Positions 16,929 through 26,516 are shown, numbered from the stretch's first letter. The stretch is DNA of 64,000 bases from Salipaludibacillus neizhouensis (GCF_002886185.1 NZ_NJAW01000037.1:24528-88527), one strand, 5' to 3'. Notes: a model not told the origin generated them from the sequence alone. Made by a program: numbers and translations.

Positions 16929-19103
16929 CTACTCTTTTTCTTGAAGCATTGTTAAAGCAATTCTACCTTTCTTTTCATCCACTTCATCTACCCAGACCGT
17001 TACAACATCTCCTACGGAAACAACTTCCATCGGATGCTTAATGAAACGGTTAGCTAGCTTGGAAATATGAACTAAGCCATCTTGCTTCACTCCAATATCT
17101 ACGAAGGCACCGAAATCAACAACATTCCTTACTGTTCCTTCTAATTCCAATCCTTTCGAGAGATCACCCATGGATAATATATCTTTTTTCAGCAATGGTT
17201 TTTGCACATCGTCACGAGGATCTCTTCCTGGACTGGAAAGTGCATCAAATATATCCTGCAACGTTGGTACCCCTATTTCATACCGCTCAGCAATTTCACT
17301 GACATGGAGATTCGAAAGCTTTTCTTTTGCTGTTTCCGTTCCTAAGTCTTCCTGCGCTATATTTAATTCTTTCATTATCTTTTTCGTGACCGGATAGCTT
17401 TCCGGGTGAATAGACGTTCGATCGAGTGGTTGTTCTCCATCAATAATTCTCATAAATCCGACACTTTGTTCATATGTTTTAGCCCCCAGTCTCGGAACCT
17501 TTTTCAGTTGTGTGCGAGTGGTGAATTTCCCTGCTTCTTCTCTTTGTTTCACGATATTGTTGGCAACACTTTTCGACAAGCCGGAGACATATTGAAGAAG
17601 TGATACTGATGCCGTGTTAACATTCACACCTACTTTGTTAACTACTGTCTCAACAACAAACGTTAAACTGTCGTTAAGTCTTGATTGAGTAACGTCATGC
17701 TGATACTGACCTACTCCAACTGACTTTGGATCAATTTTAACAAGTTCAGCTAAAGGATCTTGAATACGTCTGGCGATGGAAACCGCACTTCGTTCTTCCA
17801 CTTGAAGCGATGGGAATTCTTCCTTTGCCAGTTTAGATGCAGAATAAACACTGGCGCCAGCTTCATTAACAATCAGGTAATACACATCTCCTTCTACCTC
17901 TCTTAAAACTTCCGCGATAAATTGTTCCGTTTCCCTGGAAGCCGTTCCGTTACCTACTGCAATCATTTCCACTTTATGCTTCGCTATTAATTTCTTAACC
18001 TTTACCTTTGCATCCTCGACTTTATTCCAAGGTTGTGTAGGATAGATTACATCCACTTCAAGCATTTTCCCTATTTCATCAACAACGGAGAGTTTGCAGC
18101 CCGTCCTGAACGCAGGGTCCACTCCTAAAACAACCCTTCCTTTCAACGGTGGTTGCAGTAAAAGATTGCGGAGGTTTTCCGAAAAAATATGAATGGCTTG
18201 TTCTTCTGCTTTTTCGTTCACTTCTTTTCTTATATCACGCTCGATTGAAGGCTCTATCAGTCGTTTATAACCATCCTCTAGCGCTTCAAACAAGATGTCT
18301 TTTGCTACCGTGTGCTTTCCATTCAATACATAACGCTCGAGCCAAGTGATGATTCTTTCTACCGGTGCATCAATGGATACTCTGAGTACATCTTCTTTTT
18401 CTCCTCTGTTTAATGCTAAAACTCGGTGCGGGACTATTTTTTTGACTGATTCTGAGTAGTCATAATAGTTTTCGAAAATAGCTTTCTCATCTTCTGCCTT
18501 CGTCTTTTTCTCAGCAGTAATTTTCCCGTCATTAAATGTCATCTGACGTATTTGTTGACGAACATTCGCATCATCGGACAAGTACTCACTTATTATATCT
18601 TTCGCCCCTTGAATTACATCTTCTTCCGTATGTACTTCCTTCTCCACATCAATATAAGAAGAAGCCTCTTGGTTAATATCGCCACTTGCAGGGAGCGAAA
18701 ATAACCATTGAGCAAATGGCTCTAATCCTTTTTCCTTAGCTATCGTTGCTTTTGTACGGCGTTTCTGTTTATAAGGTCGATAAAGATCTTCTACTTCTTG
18801 TAATTTCGATGCTTTCATAATTCCCGTTTGAAGTTCAGGAGTCAACTTACCTTGTTCTTCAATTAGACGAACAACTTCCTCTTTTCTTTTTGCGAGAGAA
18901 GTGCCGTATTCCCAAGATTCCAGAATTCCTCTTATTTGCTCTTCGTCTAACCCACCGGTCATTTCTTTGCGGTATCTGGCTATAAACGGAACTGTATTTC
19001 CTTCCTCAGACATTTCTATAACACTTTTTACACTGTTTTCCTTTAGCTTCATCGTTTTAGTTACATGAACTAGAATCTCAGCTTGCTGATTGCTCCATTC
19101 CAC
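16929..19103 (-). CDS. tex: Tex-family RNA-binding transcription accessory protein
   Basis: 724 residues from the preferred start. Domains in order: N-terminal helical Tex region (EEGNTVPFIARYRKEMTGGL), YqgF-like domain (VLGVDPAFRTGCKLSVVD), helix-hairpin-helix region (GVNVNTASVSLLQYVSGLS) and a C-terminal S1 RNA-binding domain (GTVRNVVDFGAFVDIG). Tex proteins bind nucleic acid and influence transcription and stress tolerance. B. subtilis YdcI is the syntenic orthologue. The GTG at 19103 lies 10 bp after GGAGG and gives the family's usual length. The ATG at 19148 would add 15 unlikely residues. Confidence 0.95.
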   Translation of the reverse strand: MEWSNQQAEILVHVTKTMKLKENSVKSVIEMSEEGNTVPFIARYRKEMTGGLDEEQIRGILESWEYGTSLAKRKEEVVRLIEEQGKLTPELQTGIMKASKLQEVEDLYRPYKQKRRTKATIAKEKGLEPFAQWLFSLPASGDINQEASSYIDVEKEVHTEEDVIQGAKDIISEYLSDDANVRQQIRQMTFNDGKITAEKKTKAEDEKAIFENYYDYSESVKKIVPHRVLALNRGEKEDVLRVSIDAPVERIITWLERYVLNGKHTVAKDILFEALEDGYKRLIEPSIERDIRKEVNEKAEEQAIHIFSENLRNLLLQPPLKGRVVLGVDPAFRTGCKLSVVDEIGKMLEVDVIYPTQPWNKVEDAKVKVKKLIAKHKVEMIAVGNGTASRETEQFIAEVLREVEGDVYYLIVNEAGASVYSASKLAKEEFPSLQVEERSAVSIARRIQDPLAELVKIDPKSVGVGQYQHDVTQSRLNDSLTFVVETVVNKVGVNVNTASVSLLQYVSGLSKSVANNIVKQREEAGKFTTRTQLKKVPRLGAKTYEQSVGFMRIIDGEQPLDRTSIHPESYPVTKKIMKELNIAQEDLGTETAKEKLSNLHVSEIAERYEIGVPTLQDIFDALSSPGRDPRDDVQKPLLKKDILSMGDLSKGLELEGTVRNVVDFGAFVDIGVKQDGLVHISKLANRFIKHPMEVVSVGDVVTVWVDEVDEKKGRIALTMLQEKE

Positions 19104-19254
19104 GGTCTCATCGCCTCCATCATTTCCACACATTCCACTATTTTTCACATTAATAACTAATCACACATATAAATTATACTTATTCAAGCTGCCAGAAACC
19201 ACCATTGGTTTAGCAAAGCAACAAAACATATAGCAACTCTCTTGTTTCAACTAC

Positions 19255-19293
19255 AAAAAACCCAGTCAACGAATTAACTTCGAGGACTCGGTT
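19255..19293 (-). terminator. Terminator of the sigB operon
   Basis: AACCGAGTC pairs with GACTGGGTT (one mismatch), then TTTTTT on the minus strand, 12 bp after rsbX. Confidence 0.75.
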
Positions 19294-19304
19294 TATTGTA
19301 GTAT

Positions 19305-19910
19305 TTATTGGATTACTTTACCAACGAGCAACGTCGTATCGTCATTAGAACTTTTTATTACATTAGTGAATCGCTCAATTATTAAAGTGGGTGAATCTTT
19401 CGAAGAAAATATAGAATGGTATTTTGCATCAAAAATTAAACCATCTGAGTATAGAAAAAAGATCAAATCTTTCTCGTAAGGAATTCGCTCCGTCTTAAAT
19501 GTCTTCTTTTTCCCACATAAGTAACCCCTAGAAGGAACGGGTCGAACTAATTCTCCCGAAGGTCGATAAAAAGTGCATGTGATATTTCCGACATTACTGT
19601 ATTCGATTATTTCTGCCTGAATGTCCATCTTTAATATCGTTAACACCACACCACGAGTTCCAAATAAAACCTTGTTGCAACGATCCATAATCGTTTCAAT
19701 ATCCATATCATGATTATTCTTTATCTCGGTCATTGCCGCAGAAGCAGCTTCCATCGCTTGCTCCCCACTGCCTAAACCATCTGCAACGGCACATAATATA
19801 TAATCATCTGTCTCTATTGTGTAAAATGCATCACCTGAGCACCAATTACCTTTTTTAGCTTCATGGTAAACGCTAATATCGACATGTTTTAATCGTTGAT
19901 TTTCAATCAT
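19305..19910 (-). CDS. rsbX: Phosphoserine phosphatase RsbX
   Basis: 201-residue PP2C-type phosphatase with AVADGLGSGEQA, GNITCTFYRPSG and LFFLYSDGL. In the sigma-B cascade RsbX dephosphorylates RsbS and RsbR and so resets the stressosome. It is the last gene of the operon and its ATG shares one base with the sigB stop (TAATG), implying translational coupling. Confidence 0.93.
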   Translation of the reverse strand: MIENQRLKHVDISVYHEAKKGNWCSGDAFYTIETDDYILCAVADGLGSGEQAMEAASAAMTEIKNNHDMDIETIMDRCNKVLFGTRGVVLTILKMDIQAEIIEYSNVGNITCTFYRPSGELVRPVPSRGYLCGKKKTFKTERIPYEKDLIFFLYSDGLIFDAKYHSIFSSKDSPTLIIERFTNVIKSSNDDTTLLVGKVIQ

Positions 19911-20710
19911 TAGAAAGCCTCCGTAGGTTCAATACGGATAGATTCTCTCAACTTTTGCAAGGCCCTTCGTTGAAGACGAGACACGTGCATCTGAGAAATC
20001 CCTAGCTTTTCTCCTGTTTCTTTTTGACTCAAGTTTTCAAAATATGTGAGTTCTAAGATTTCTTTTTCACGCTCTGTAAGTACTACAAAAGCCTTTTCAA
20101 GTAACAATTGCTGATCCGTTTGTTCGTATCCGTCCTCTGTGGATCCGACTAAATCCAACAATGTTACCGCGCTGCCTTCATCATCAGCTTCGATAGATCT
20201 GTCCACAGAAAGGGCTTGATAACTTTTCCCCATTTCCATCGTTTCCAAAATCTCTTCTTCAGAAACTCCTATGTATTCTGCAATTTCATCGACCTTTGGT
20301 GATCGTTGCAGAGTTCTAGTGAGTTCTTCTACAGCGCCTTTTATTTTTGGACCCAATTCTTTAATACGCCTAGGTACGTGAACACTCCAGGTTTTATCTC
20401 GAATAAACCTTTTAATTTCGCCGACAATTGTAGGCACAGCAAATGATTCAAAACTTCTTCCGAATTCAGGGTCAAACCTTCGAAGCGCTGCTAAAAGTCC
20501 GATCATACCTACTTGCGTCAAATCTTCATCATGACGTTGACCGCGTGAAAATTTTCTGGCTAAAGCATTAACGAGATTTTCGTATTCAAGCACAAGTTTC
20601 GTCTGTAACTCATCGTCACCTGTTTCTTGAAATTCTTTAATCCAAGCTAAAACTTTTTCTTTATTTTTTTCTTTATTGCTTTGAGACCTCTTCTGAGATT
20701 CCGTCGTCAC
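19910..20710 (-). CDS. sigB: General stress sigma factor SigB
   Basis: 266 residues. Region 2 is DLTQVGMIGLLAALRRFDPE with FAVPTIVGEIKRFIRDKTWS, region 3 is VHVPRRIKELGPKIK, and the region 4 helix-turn-helix is SQKETGEKLGISQMHVSRLQ. It matches B. subtilis SigB throughout. I prefer the GTG at 20710, 6 bp after GAGGTGG; an ATG at 20725 has a weaker site. It overlaps the end of rsbW by 38 bp, as expected for an anti-sigma/sigma pair under coupled translation. Confidence 0.97.
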   Translation of the reverse strand: MTTESQKRSQSNKEKNKEKVLAWIKEFQETGDDELQTKLVLEYENLVNALARKFSRGQRHDEDLTQVGMIGLLAALRRFDPEFGRSFESFAVPTIVGEIKRFIRDKTWSVHVPRRIKELGPKIKGAVEELTRTLQRSPKVDEIAEYIGVSEEEILETMEMGKSYQALSVDRSIEADDEGSAVTLLDLVGSTEDGYEQTDQQLLLEKAFVVLTEREKEILELTYFENLSQKETGEKLGISQMHVSRLQRRALQKLRESIRIEPTEAF

Positions 20711-21161
20711 GCTGTTCCACCTCATCTTTCTGCAGGAACTTTGTCATGATAATCATGACACCTGAATCTCCTTTGTATTCCACTTTATCCATTAATGTTT
20801 CAATTAAGAAAAGCCCGAGGCCTCCCTCCTGTAAATCTTGAATGGATTGAGAACTGTCGATTGGGCCACGCTCCCGAACGAGTTTATCGATATCAATTTT
20901 TCCACCTTGGTCCGCAATAATGAGCTCTAATCGATCGTCATGAATTCCAAAATCCAGATGCATAAAGTTATCGTCTTGACCCTTTTCATAGGCATGGTTC
21001 ACAACATTTGTACACGCTTCAGCTACAGCAATCTTAATATCTTCAATATCATCATAAGAATATCCTAATCGATTTGCTACACCTGAAGCTGTCAATCGAG
21101 CAACTCCAACATACTCTGGCTTGGCCGGTAATTTCATTTCAACGAAATCAGAAATAGCCAT
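20673..21161 (-). CDS. rsbW: Anti-sigma-B factor and serine kinase RsbW
   Basis: 162 residues, GHKL fold: N-box AVAEACTNVVNHAYE, G1 ADQGGKID, G2 EGGLGLFLIETLMDKV. RsbW binds SigB in unstressed cells and phosphorylates RsbV. The ATG at 21161 follows GGAGG and lies one base after the rsbV stop. The frame is open further upstream, inside rsbV. Confidence 0.96.
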   Translation of the reverse strand: MAISDFVEMKLPAKPEYVGVARLTASGVANRLGYSYDDIEDIKIAVAEACTNVVNHAYEKGQDDNFMHLDFGIHDDRLELIIADQGGKIDIDKLVRERGPIDSSQSIQDLQEGGLGLFLIETLMDKVEYKGDSGVMIIMTKFLQKDEVEQRDDGISEEVSKQ

Positions 21162-21162
21162 C

Positions 21163-21495
21163 CTATGCTTCCTCCCTTGCATCATTTGCTTGAATATCTA
21201 TCACTTCATTCAAACCAGTTATTTCAAATAATTTTTTCACACGCTCATTTAATCCAATTAGTTTTAATGTACTATTAGATTTTTCTGTTGCTTTTAATGC
21301 ACCAATAAATATGCCAAGTCCTGTACTGTCAATGTAATTGATACCTGACAAATCCACGACTAATTCTTTGTTTTCCTGTTCTGCCAAAGGGTTTAACGTT
21401 TCTTTTAATTTAGAGGCTGTATAAACATCGACTTCACCCGATAAAAGAACGACATTTCTTTGTGGTCCCTCTTGTAGTTGTATATCTAAATTCAT
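21163..21495 (-). CDS. rsbV: Anti-anti-sigma factor RsbV
   Basis: 110-residue STAS protein. The RsbW phosphorylation site is Ser57 in NYIDSTGLGIF. Dephospho-RsbV captures RsbW and frees SigB. The ATG at 21495 follows AGGAGGG. A sigma-B promoter stands just upstream, so rsbV-rsbW-sigB-rsbX can be autoinduced. Confidence 0.96.
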   Translation of the reverse strand: MNLDIQLQEGPQRNVVLLSGEVDVYTASKLKETLNPLAEQENKELVVDLSGINYIDSTGLGIFIGALKATEKSNSTLKLIGLNERVKKLFEITGLNEVIDIQANDAREEA

Positions 21496-21540
21496 TCCGT
21501 TCCCTCCTAGAAATACTTGCATGTCTTCATCTTTATTTAG

Positions 21541-21566
21541 ATACCACTTATTAACTAGCTTTAAAC
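21541..21566 (-). promoter_or_regulatory. Sigma-B-type promoter before rsbV
   Basis: GTTTAA, 14 bp, TGGTAT on the minus strand, against the sigma-B consensus GTTTAA-N12-14-GGGTAT. The -35 consists of the last codon and stop of rsbU. The position is the same as the autoregulatory promoter of B. subtilis. Confidence 0.85.
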
Positions 21567-22574
21567 CTTTCTACGCAAAATTAAAAGTGTAAAATCATCC
21601 CTTAGTTGGAATTCCTGTGCTCTCTCTAAATCATAAAAGATTCTATCTACTATTTTTTGTGCAGGCATATGTTTATAATCACGTATCATCTGAATAATTT
21701 GGTCTCGCTCAATAAATTCTCCATCAACTCGACATTCTGTGACACCATCTGATAACAGCACGACAAAATCACCAACATTCATCGCAACTTCGTAATCTCG
21801 ATAAGTGACGTTTTTGGAAACACCTAGAACAAGTCCTCTGCCATCGAGGTTTTCAAATTTATCACTCTCTTCATGATAAATAAACCCAGGTTCATGGCCT
21901 GCGCTTGCATAATTAAACCTGTAATTTCTAGGGTCATAAAATCCGTACATCATTGTAATAAACATATCATCATCAATATTTCTTTCCACAACACGGTTCA
22001 AGTTTTCTAACAGCGCACCAGGTTGAAGGCGTTGTTCTGGAAGTGTGTCCATTGCGTACTTAATCATCGACATGGACATTGCTGCCGGAATACCTTTTCC
22101 AATAACATCAGCTACTGCCACACCTACATTTTTATGCTCGTCATGAGCATAATGATAATAGTCTCCACTCATCTTTCCCGCTGGAACACTTATTACTCCA
22201 AAGTCCACAGAGTCAAGTGCGATTTTCTCTGAAGGTAACAGCGATTTCTGCATTCTTGCCGCTACCGTCAGTTCTGAATCCAGTTGTCTTTGCTTATCAC
22301 GGAGGCTCTGATGTTCGCGGTAAGCTAACCCATAACCAATCATTACCTCAAGCAAAATATCAAAAGAATCAACTACTTCTTCAGATAGATCCTCAGCAAT
22401 TTCCTGGAAAACGGACATATGCAAACTCACTGTTTCTTCAGGAGACATATCTTTTTCCATCATTTGTTTACTGAATTGCTGGGCATGATAAAGCGCATGT
22501 TCACTTTTGTTATCCAGGTATTTCGTAAGCATTTCTTTATATAATTGATACATTGATAACTGCGTATCCTCCAA
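21561..22574 (-). CDS. rsbU: PP2C phosphatase RsbU
   Basis: 337 residues from the preferred start. An N-terminal RsbT-binding helical domain (about 1-85; MIGYGLAYREHQSLR) is followed by the PPM phosphatase domain with GKMSGDYYHY, VADVIGKGIPAAMSMSMIK, SAGHEPG and LSDGVTE. RsbT activates it to dephosphorylate RsbV. The TTG at 22574 sits 6 bp after GGGGAGGG and aligns with the B. subtilis N-terminus; the ATG at 22625 would lie inside rsbT. Confidence 0.95.
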   Translation of the reverse strand: MEDTQLSMYQLYKEMLTKYLDNKSEHALYHAQQFSKQMMEKDMSPEETVSLHMSVFQEIAEDLSEEVVDSFDILLEVMIGYGLAYREHQSLRDKQRQLDSELTVAARMQKSLLPSEKIALDSVDFGVISVPAGKMSGDYYHYAHDEHKNVGVAVADVIGKGIPAAMSMSMIKYAMDTLPEQRLQPGALLENLNRVVERNIDDDMFITMMYGFYDPRNYRFNYASAGHEPGFIYHEESDKFENLDGRGLVLGVSKNVTYRDYEVAMNVGDFVVLLSDGVTECRVDGEFIERDQIIQMIRDYKHMPAQKIVDRIFYDLERAQEFQLRDDFTLLILRRKV

Positions 22575-22587
22575 ACAAAGCCCTCCC

Positions 22588-22989
22588 CTAACGAAGCCAC
22601 TTAATAGCTGTAATGGTTGTTCCAACTTTCAATTCAGAATCGATGTCGAAATCGTCCATCAAGCGCTTCACACCAGGAAGTCCCGCTCCTAATCCTCCAG
22701 ACGTCGTAAAACCATCTTCCATTACACGTCGAATCTCTTTAATTCCAGGACCTTGATCAGTAGCAATAATCTTAATACCGCGTTTCCCTGCTGAAGTGGC
22801 TTCTTCTATTTGTATTTGTCCTTTATTAGCATATAAATAAATATTTCTGGCAAGTTCGGAAATCGCAGTTGTGATTCGTGCTTGATCCACGGAACCAAAC
22901 CCGATTTCACGAGCAAGTTTACGCCCTGCCTGTCTTGCAGCGACTATTCCCCACTCACTATGGATGTCTACATGGGTTTGGACTTGCAT
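22588..22989 (-). CDS. rsbT: Switch serine/threonine kinase RsbT
   Basis: 133 residues, GHKL kinase: N-box ELARNIYLYA, G1 ATDQGPGI, G2 GGLGAGLPGVKRL. RsbT phosphorylates RsbS and RsbR in the stressosome and, once released, activates RsbU. The ATG at 22989 follows GGAGG; rsbS ends 5 bp upstream. Confidence 0.96.
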   Translation of the reverse strand: MQVQTHVDIHSEWGIVAARQAGRKLAREIGFGSVDQARITTAISELARNIYLYANKGQIQIEEATSAGKRGIKIIATDQGPGIKEIRRVMEDGFTTSGGLGAGLPGVKRLMDDFDIDSELKVGTTITAIKWLR

Positions 22990-22993
22990 ATGA

Positions 22994-23350
22994 TCAATCC
23001 TCCAATTCGAGTTGGAGTCTATCCAACCCTTGCTCAAGGTCTAGTGCAGTTGGAACATCGTCTAATACTATTCCCATATCGATAAGTGTAATCGCAACAG
23101 CTGGTTGAATCCCAGTCAATACTACTCTAGCACCCATTAAATTCGACATATCTACTACATCGCCTAATACTTTTGCAATAAAGGAATCTATCATATCTAC
23201 TGAGGTTAAGTCAATAACTACTCCTCTTGAGCCTTCTTCGTGTATCTTTTCCAGTACGTCTTCCTGGAACTGGAGTGCAGTTTGATCATCCAGCTCCACT
23301 TGCACTGAGATAAGTAAATAATCATGCAATTTCAATATTGGAATTCGCAA
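22994..23350 (-). CDS. rsbS: Stressosome STAS protein RsbS
   Basis: 118-residue single STAS domain. The RsbT target serine is Ser56 in [10 protein letters not shown]. It forms the stressosome scaffold with RsbR and sequesters RsbT. Confidence 0.95.
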   Translation of the reverse strand: MRIPILKLHDYLLISVQVELDDQTALQFQEDVLEKIHEEGSRGVVIDLTSVDMIDSFIAKVLGDVVDMSNLMGARVVLTGIQPAVAITLIDMGIVLDDVPTALDLEQGLDRLQLELED

Positions 23351-23363
23351 AACCAGTTCCTCC

Positions 23364-24191
23364 TTATTTCTTCAGTTCAACTATCTCTCTCTGTGTAAGC
23401 TCAAGTGCCGACTCAATACCTTTTTTCAATGTACTCTTAGTAGGGAATTTCCCTAAATCAATACCCAGATTAACAATTGTTTGTGCAATCTCAGGTCTGA
23501 TTCCCACCAGTATACACTTAGCACCAACTAGCCGAACAGCTTCTGATGCTTGAATGATGTGATGTGCTACCATCGTATCAACGACCGGCACCCCTGTTAT
23601 ATCAATTAAAACTACTTGAGAACGGTGCTCAATAACACCTTCCAATAGGTTTTCCATAATTAACTTTGCTCGTTCTGTATCGATTGTTCCTATCAATGGC
23701 ATGACACTGATGTTTTCAAAAACAGGAATTAAGGGGGCGGAAAGTTCCTTCAGAGCCATTTTTTGTAAAAATACTGTGTTTTCCCAAGATCCCGAATACT
23801 GAGTCACAAGCAAGTTCACAATATCATCGATCCAGTCCTCTATTTTCTTGAAAAACTCAAGATTATTATGAGAGTTTTCTTCTCTATTGGATATTATTTC
23901 AACGCACGCTTTTCTAAATTCTTGTAAGCCTCTAGTTATATAGTTCAGCGGCCAGCCAATCTGAATTAACTTTTCAACAAATTGTATAAGTTCGTCATGC
24001 TCTAATTCTTCGTTCGTCTTTTGGACTGTTAAGATGAGAATATTGACGAATTCGAGGTTCGTATTTTCATACATTTTATCTGAAATATTTTGTAGCATAT
24101 CGTCGGATCTAAATTTACTAATTTCTTTGAGCCAACTGTCAGTAATATCTTCTTTGTGTTCTAAAACCATATCTTTGATCACTGAATTCAT
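23364..24191 (-). CDS. rsbR: Stressosome co-antagonist RsbR (RsbRA-like)
   Basis: 275 residues. A variable N-terminal non-haem globin-like sensor (about 1-150) is joined to a conserved STAS domain starting near [20 protein letters not shown]. Phosphorylation threonines lie in [13 protein letters not shown] and [11 protein letters not shown], equivalent to Thr171 and Thr205 of B. subtilis RsbRA. It is the first gene of the operon. The ATG at 24191 follows GGGGGA; the five-codon longer start would be a GTG with no separate ribosome site. Confidence 0.94.
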   Translation of the reverse strand: MNSVIKDMVLEHKEDITDSWLKEISKFRSDDMLQNISDKMYENTNLEFVNILILTVQKTNEELEHDELIQFVEKLIQIGWPLNYITRGLQEFRKACVEIISNREENSHNNLEFFKKIEDWIDDIVNLLVTQYSGSWENTVFLQKMALKELSAPLIPVFENISVMPLIGTIDTERAKLIMENLLEGVIEHRSQVVLIDITGVPVVDTMVAHHIIQASEAVRLVGAKCILVGIRPEIAQTIVNLGIDLGKFPTKSTLKKGIESALELTQREIVELKK

Positions 24192-24247
24192 CCAGTCTTC
24201 CCCCACTCTTCAAGTCATAGTTGTCCTCTTTATTATTTCATTTATTG

Positions 24248-24267
24248 ACATAGATTGCAATCTATGT
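24248..24267. promoter_or_regulatory. Perfect 20-bp palindrome upstream of rsbR
   Basis: ACATAGATTGCAATCTATGT is exactly self-complementary. It lies 57 bp before the rsbR start and has no T tract, so it fits an operator or mRNA leader hairpin better than a terminator. Confidence 0.5.
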
Positions 24268-24328
24268 GCTAGCATTTAAGCCACTTTATCTCATAGTATA
24301 ATACCATAAAAGAACCGTAAATGTACGC

Positions 24329-24356
24329 AAAAAAGCTACTTTTCCAAAAAGTAGCT
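24329..24356 (-). terminator. Terminator of ndoAI-ndoA
   Basis: AGCTACTTTTTGGAAAAGTAGCT stem-loop followed by TTTTT on the minus strand, 14 bp after the ndoA stop. It separates the toxin-antitoxin pair from the rsb operon. Confidence 0.85.
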
Positions 24357-24369
24357 CCCGCTATGATAT

Positions 24370-24720
24370 CTAAAAGTCAATCAGGCCTATACTAATGTTC
24401 AAGGCGTCATTCACTTTTAACATCATATCATCATCTAGATGTGTTATTTTGTCTGTAAGACGTTGTTTATCGATGGTACGAACCTGCTCTAGTAAGATAA
24501 CTGAATCTCGATCAAAACCGTATCGTTTCGCATCAATTTCAACATGAGTAGGAAGTTTGGCCTTTTGTATCTGTGCTGTAATAGCAGCAATAATGACTGT
24601 TGGGCTAAATCGATTACCAATATCATTCTGAATAATTAACACAGGCCTCACCCCACCCTGCTCGGATCCGACCACGGGTGAAAGATCTGCAAAATAAACG
24701 TCACCGCGTTTTACAATCAA
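24370..24720 (-). CDS. ndoA: mRNA interferase toxin EndoA (MazF/NdoA)
   Basis: 116 residues, nearly colinear with B. subtilis Ndo[78 protein letters not shown]. NdoA is a ribosome-independent endoribonuclease (UACAU in B. subtilis). The TTG at 24720 matches the family N-terminus and follows GGGGTG; the five preceding codons (from a GTG) are unlikely to be used. It is 4 bp downstream of ndoAI. Confidence 0.96.
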   Translation of the reverse strand: MIVKRGDVYFADLSPVVGSEQGGVRPVLIIQNDIGNRFSPTVIIAAITAQIQKAKLPTHVEIDAKRYGFDRDSVILLEQVRTIDKQRLTDKITHLDDDMMLKVNDALNISIGLIDF

Positions 24721-24724
24721 TCCC

Positions 24725-25003
24725 TTACACCCCACTAACTAATCGATCCAACGTGCTTTCAGCCTCCTCTTCAGCTAAAAAGGATTCGGTAGCGATGTTC
24801 AAGTTAATCTTAGCCATCTCTGCGTATCCCTGTTGCATCGTTTCACGAATTTGTTGTTTCTTCTGCTCCTGAACATAGATCTTCGTTGCTCTTTGAATTA
24901 CTTCGCTGCGATTGATATTATCACCCTCAGTTAAAGCATCTAATTCACTAACTAAATGTTGCGGCAAACTGACCATTATCTTTTTTGTGTTATCCATAGA
25001 CAC
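24725..25003 (-). CDS. ndoAI: Antitoxin EndoAI (MazE-like, ribbon-helix-helix)
   Basis: 92 residues. The N-terminal ribbon-helix-helix ([33 protein letters not shown]) is followed by a C-terminal toxin-binding tail with the conserved [16 protein letters not shown] and RLVSGV. The GTG start at 25003 lies 7 bp after GGAGG. Confidence 0.95.
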   Translation of the reverse strand: MSMDNTKKIMVSLPQHLVSELDALTEGDNINRSEVIQRATKIYVQEQKKQQIRETMQQGYAEMAKINLNIATESFLAEEEAESTLDRLVSGV

Positions 25004-25048
25004 AAAGACACCTCCACGAAGCTCTCGATCACTTTTTAATCCATTATT

Positions 25049-25077
25049 ATCATATCACTTGCCTAGTTGCAATGCAA
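25049..25077 (-). promoter_or_regulatory. ndoAI promoter inside a 9-bp inverted repeat
   Basis: TTGCAT, 17 bp, TATGAT with an extended TG element on the minus strand. Perfect arms ATATCACTT (25052-25060) and AAGTGATAT (25077-25085) flank the promoter core. Confidence 0.6.
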
Positions 25078-25274
25078 AGTGATATTTCATAATCCTCTTA
25101 ACAAATTCGGCAATTTTCGTTAAAAACCTTCTTTTCCTAAAATTAAATCCGAATATTCGTCATTTATATTAAGATTAGCACAGCATTCCCGCTTCGGTCT
25201 AGTCATTTTCCGGATTAATCACGTGAAAAAATTGGATACTAGCTTATTGAATTAAGCTGTTTTCCCGTTACCTT

Positions 25275-26453
25275 TTAAACAACTCGGTTATTAACATTCA
25301 GGATAACATTATTTTTCTTGATAACTCTCGGAACTCGGTAACTTATCATACATGGAATCTCATAGCTGATCGTATCAAGTCTCTTAGCAACTTCCGTTAC
25401 GGAGATAAAATCATTATGATCTTTCCCAATTATCGTCACCTTTGTTCCCGGTGGTAAGGGTTCTTCCAATACGACCATCATTTGATCCATACATATTCTG
25501 CCCACAATCTTTGCTCTTCTTCCATTAACAAGAACATTCCCCGATTGATTCGCTCTTATCCATCCATCCGCATAGCCTATTGGAATCGTTGCAATCCATT
25601 CTTCACCAATTGTTTCATAAGTAACCCCGTAACTTACGCCTTCCCCTTTTTCCAGCTTCTTCACATGAGTAAGTTTACTATGTAATGAAAAAGCTTCTTT
25701 TAAAGGCACCTTTATCAACTCTTTCATTTCTTCCGACGGGGCTAATCCGTACATTGCAATCCCCAACCTTACAATGTTATAGCATTGATCCGTAAATCTT
25801 AATGCTGTAGCACTGTTTGCACAATGTTTAAGCGGAATCTCCTGACCATAACTTTCTTCAAAATAGGTGATCATTTCTGCGAATCGCCTTTGTTGTTTCT
25901 CAAAATACTCCGTTTCAACTTCGTCTGCAGTAGCTAAATGAGTAAATACACCTTCCACTACAAATCTGTCAGAACTCTGCAGGGATTGGATAATACTATC
26001 CGCTTCTTCCCTCGTTCTTAAACCAATTCTCCCCATTCCCGAATCCATTTTGATATGACATTTCACTTTCGAATCATCATTTTCAGAAGGAAGAAATGTA
26101 ATAGCTTTATCAATCCAGTCTGCTTGGAAAACAGTCAAGGTAATATTATATTTCAGTGCAACGCTGACATCTTCCGGACGCACATATCCGAGTACCATCA
26201 CTCTAGCATCTATCCCAGCTTGCCTCAGTGCAATTGCTTCATCTAGTATGGCAACCCCTAAATAGGTCGCTCCAGCTGATAGTGCCTCTTTTGCCACGTC
26301 AACAGCACCATGACCGTAGCCATTTGCTTTTACGACCGCCATCACTTCTACATCTTCCGGCAACTCTGCTTTTATATGTCTTACATTCTCGGAAATAGCA
26401 TTTAAGTCTACTTCTACCCAAGTATCTCTGTAATACGAATCTAAATTAGCCAT
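25275..26453 (-). CDS. alr: Alanine racemase
   Basis: 392 residues. The PLP lysine is in AVVKANGYGHGA near the N-terminus. Other marks are HIKMDSGMGRIG, the catalytic tyrosine region VSYGVTYE, IPIGYADGW and GRICMDQMMV. It converts L- to D-alanine for peptidoglycan. Of the tandem ATGs at 26456 and 26453, the second gives 7 bp from GGAGG. The position between ydcC and ndoAI is as in B. subtilis. Confidence 0.96.
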   Translation of the reverse strand: MANLDSYYRDTWVEVDLNAISENVRHIKAELPEDVEVMAVVKANGYGHGAVDVAKEALSAGATYLGVAILDEAIALRQAGIDARVMVLGYVRPEDVSVALKYNITLTVFQADWIDKAITFLPSENDDSKVKCHIKMDSGMGRIGLRTREEADSIIQSLQSSDRFVVEGVFTHLATADEVETEYFEKQQRRFAEMITYFEESYGQEIPLKHCANSATALRFTDQCYNIVRLGIAMYGLAPSEEMKELIKVPLKEAFSLHSKLTHVKKLEKGEGVSYGVTYETIGEEWIATIPIGYADGWIRANQSGNVLVNGRRAKIVGRICMDQMMVVLEEPLPPGTKVTIIGKDHNDFISVTEVAKRLDTISYEIPCMISYRVPRVIKKNNVILNVNNRVV

Positions 26454-26516
26454 CATAATTCCTCCACTTTCCATCATTCCGAATAGCTTTCTTACAGTCA
26501 GGATGTTTGCTAAAAT

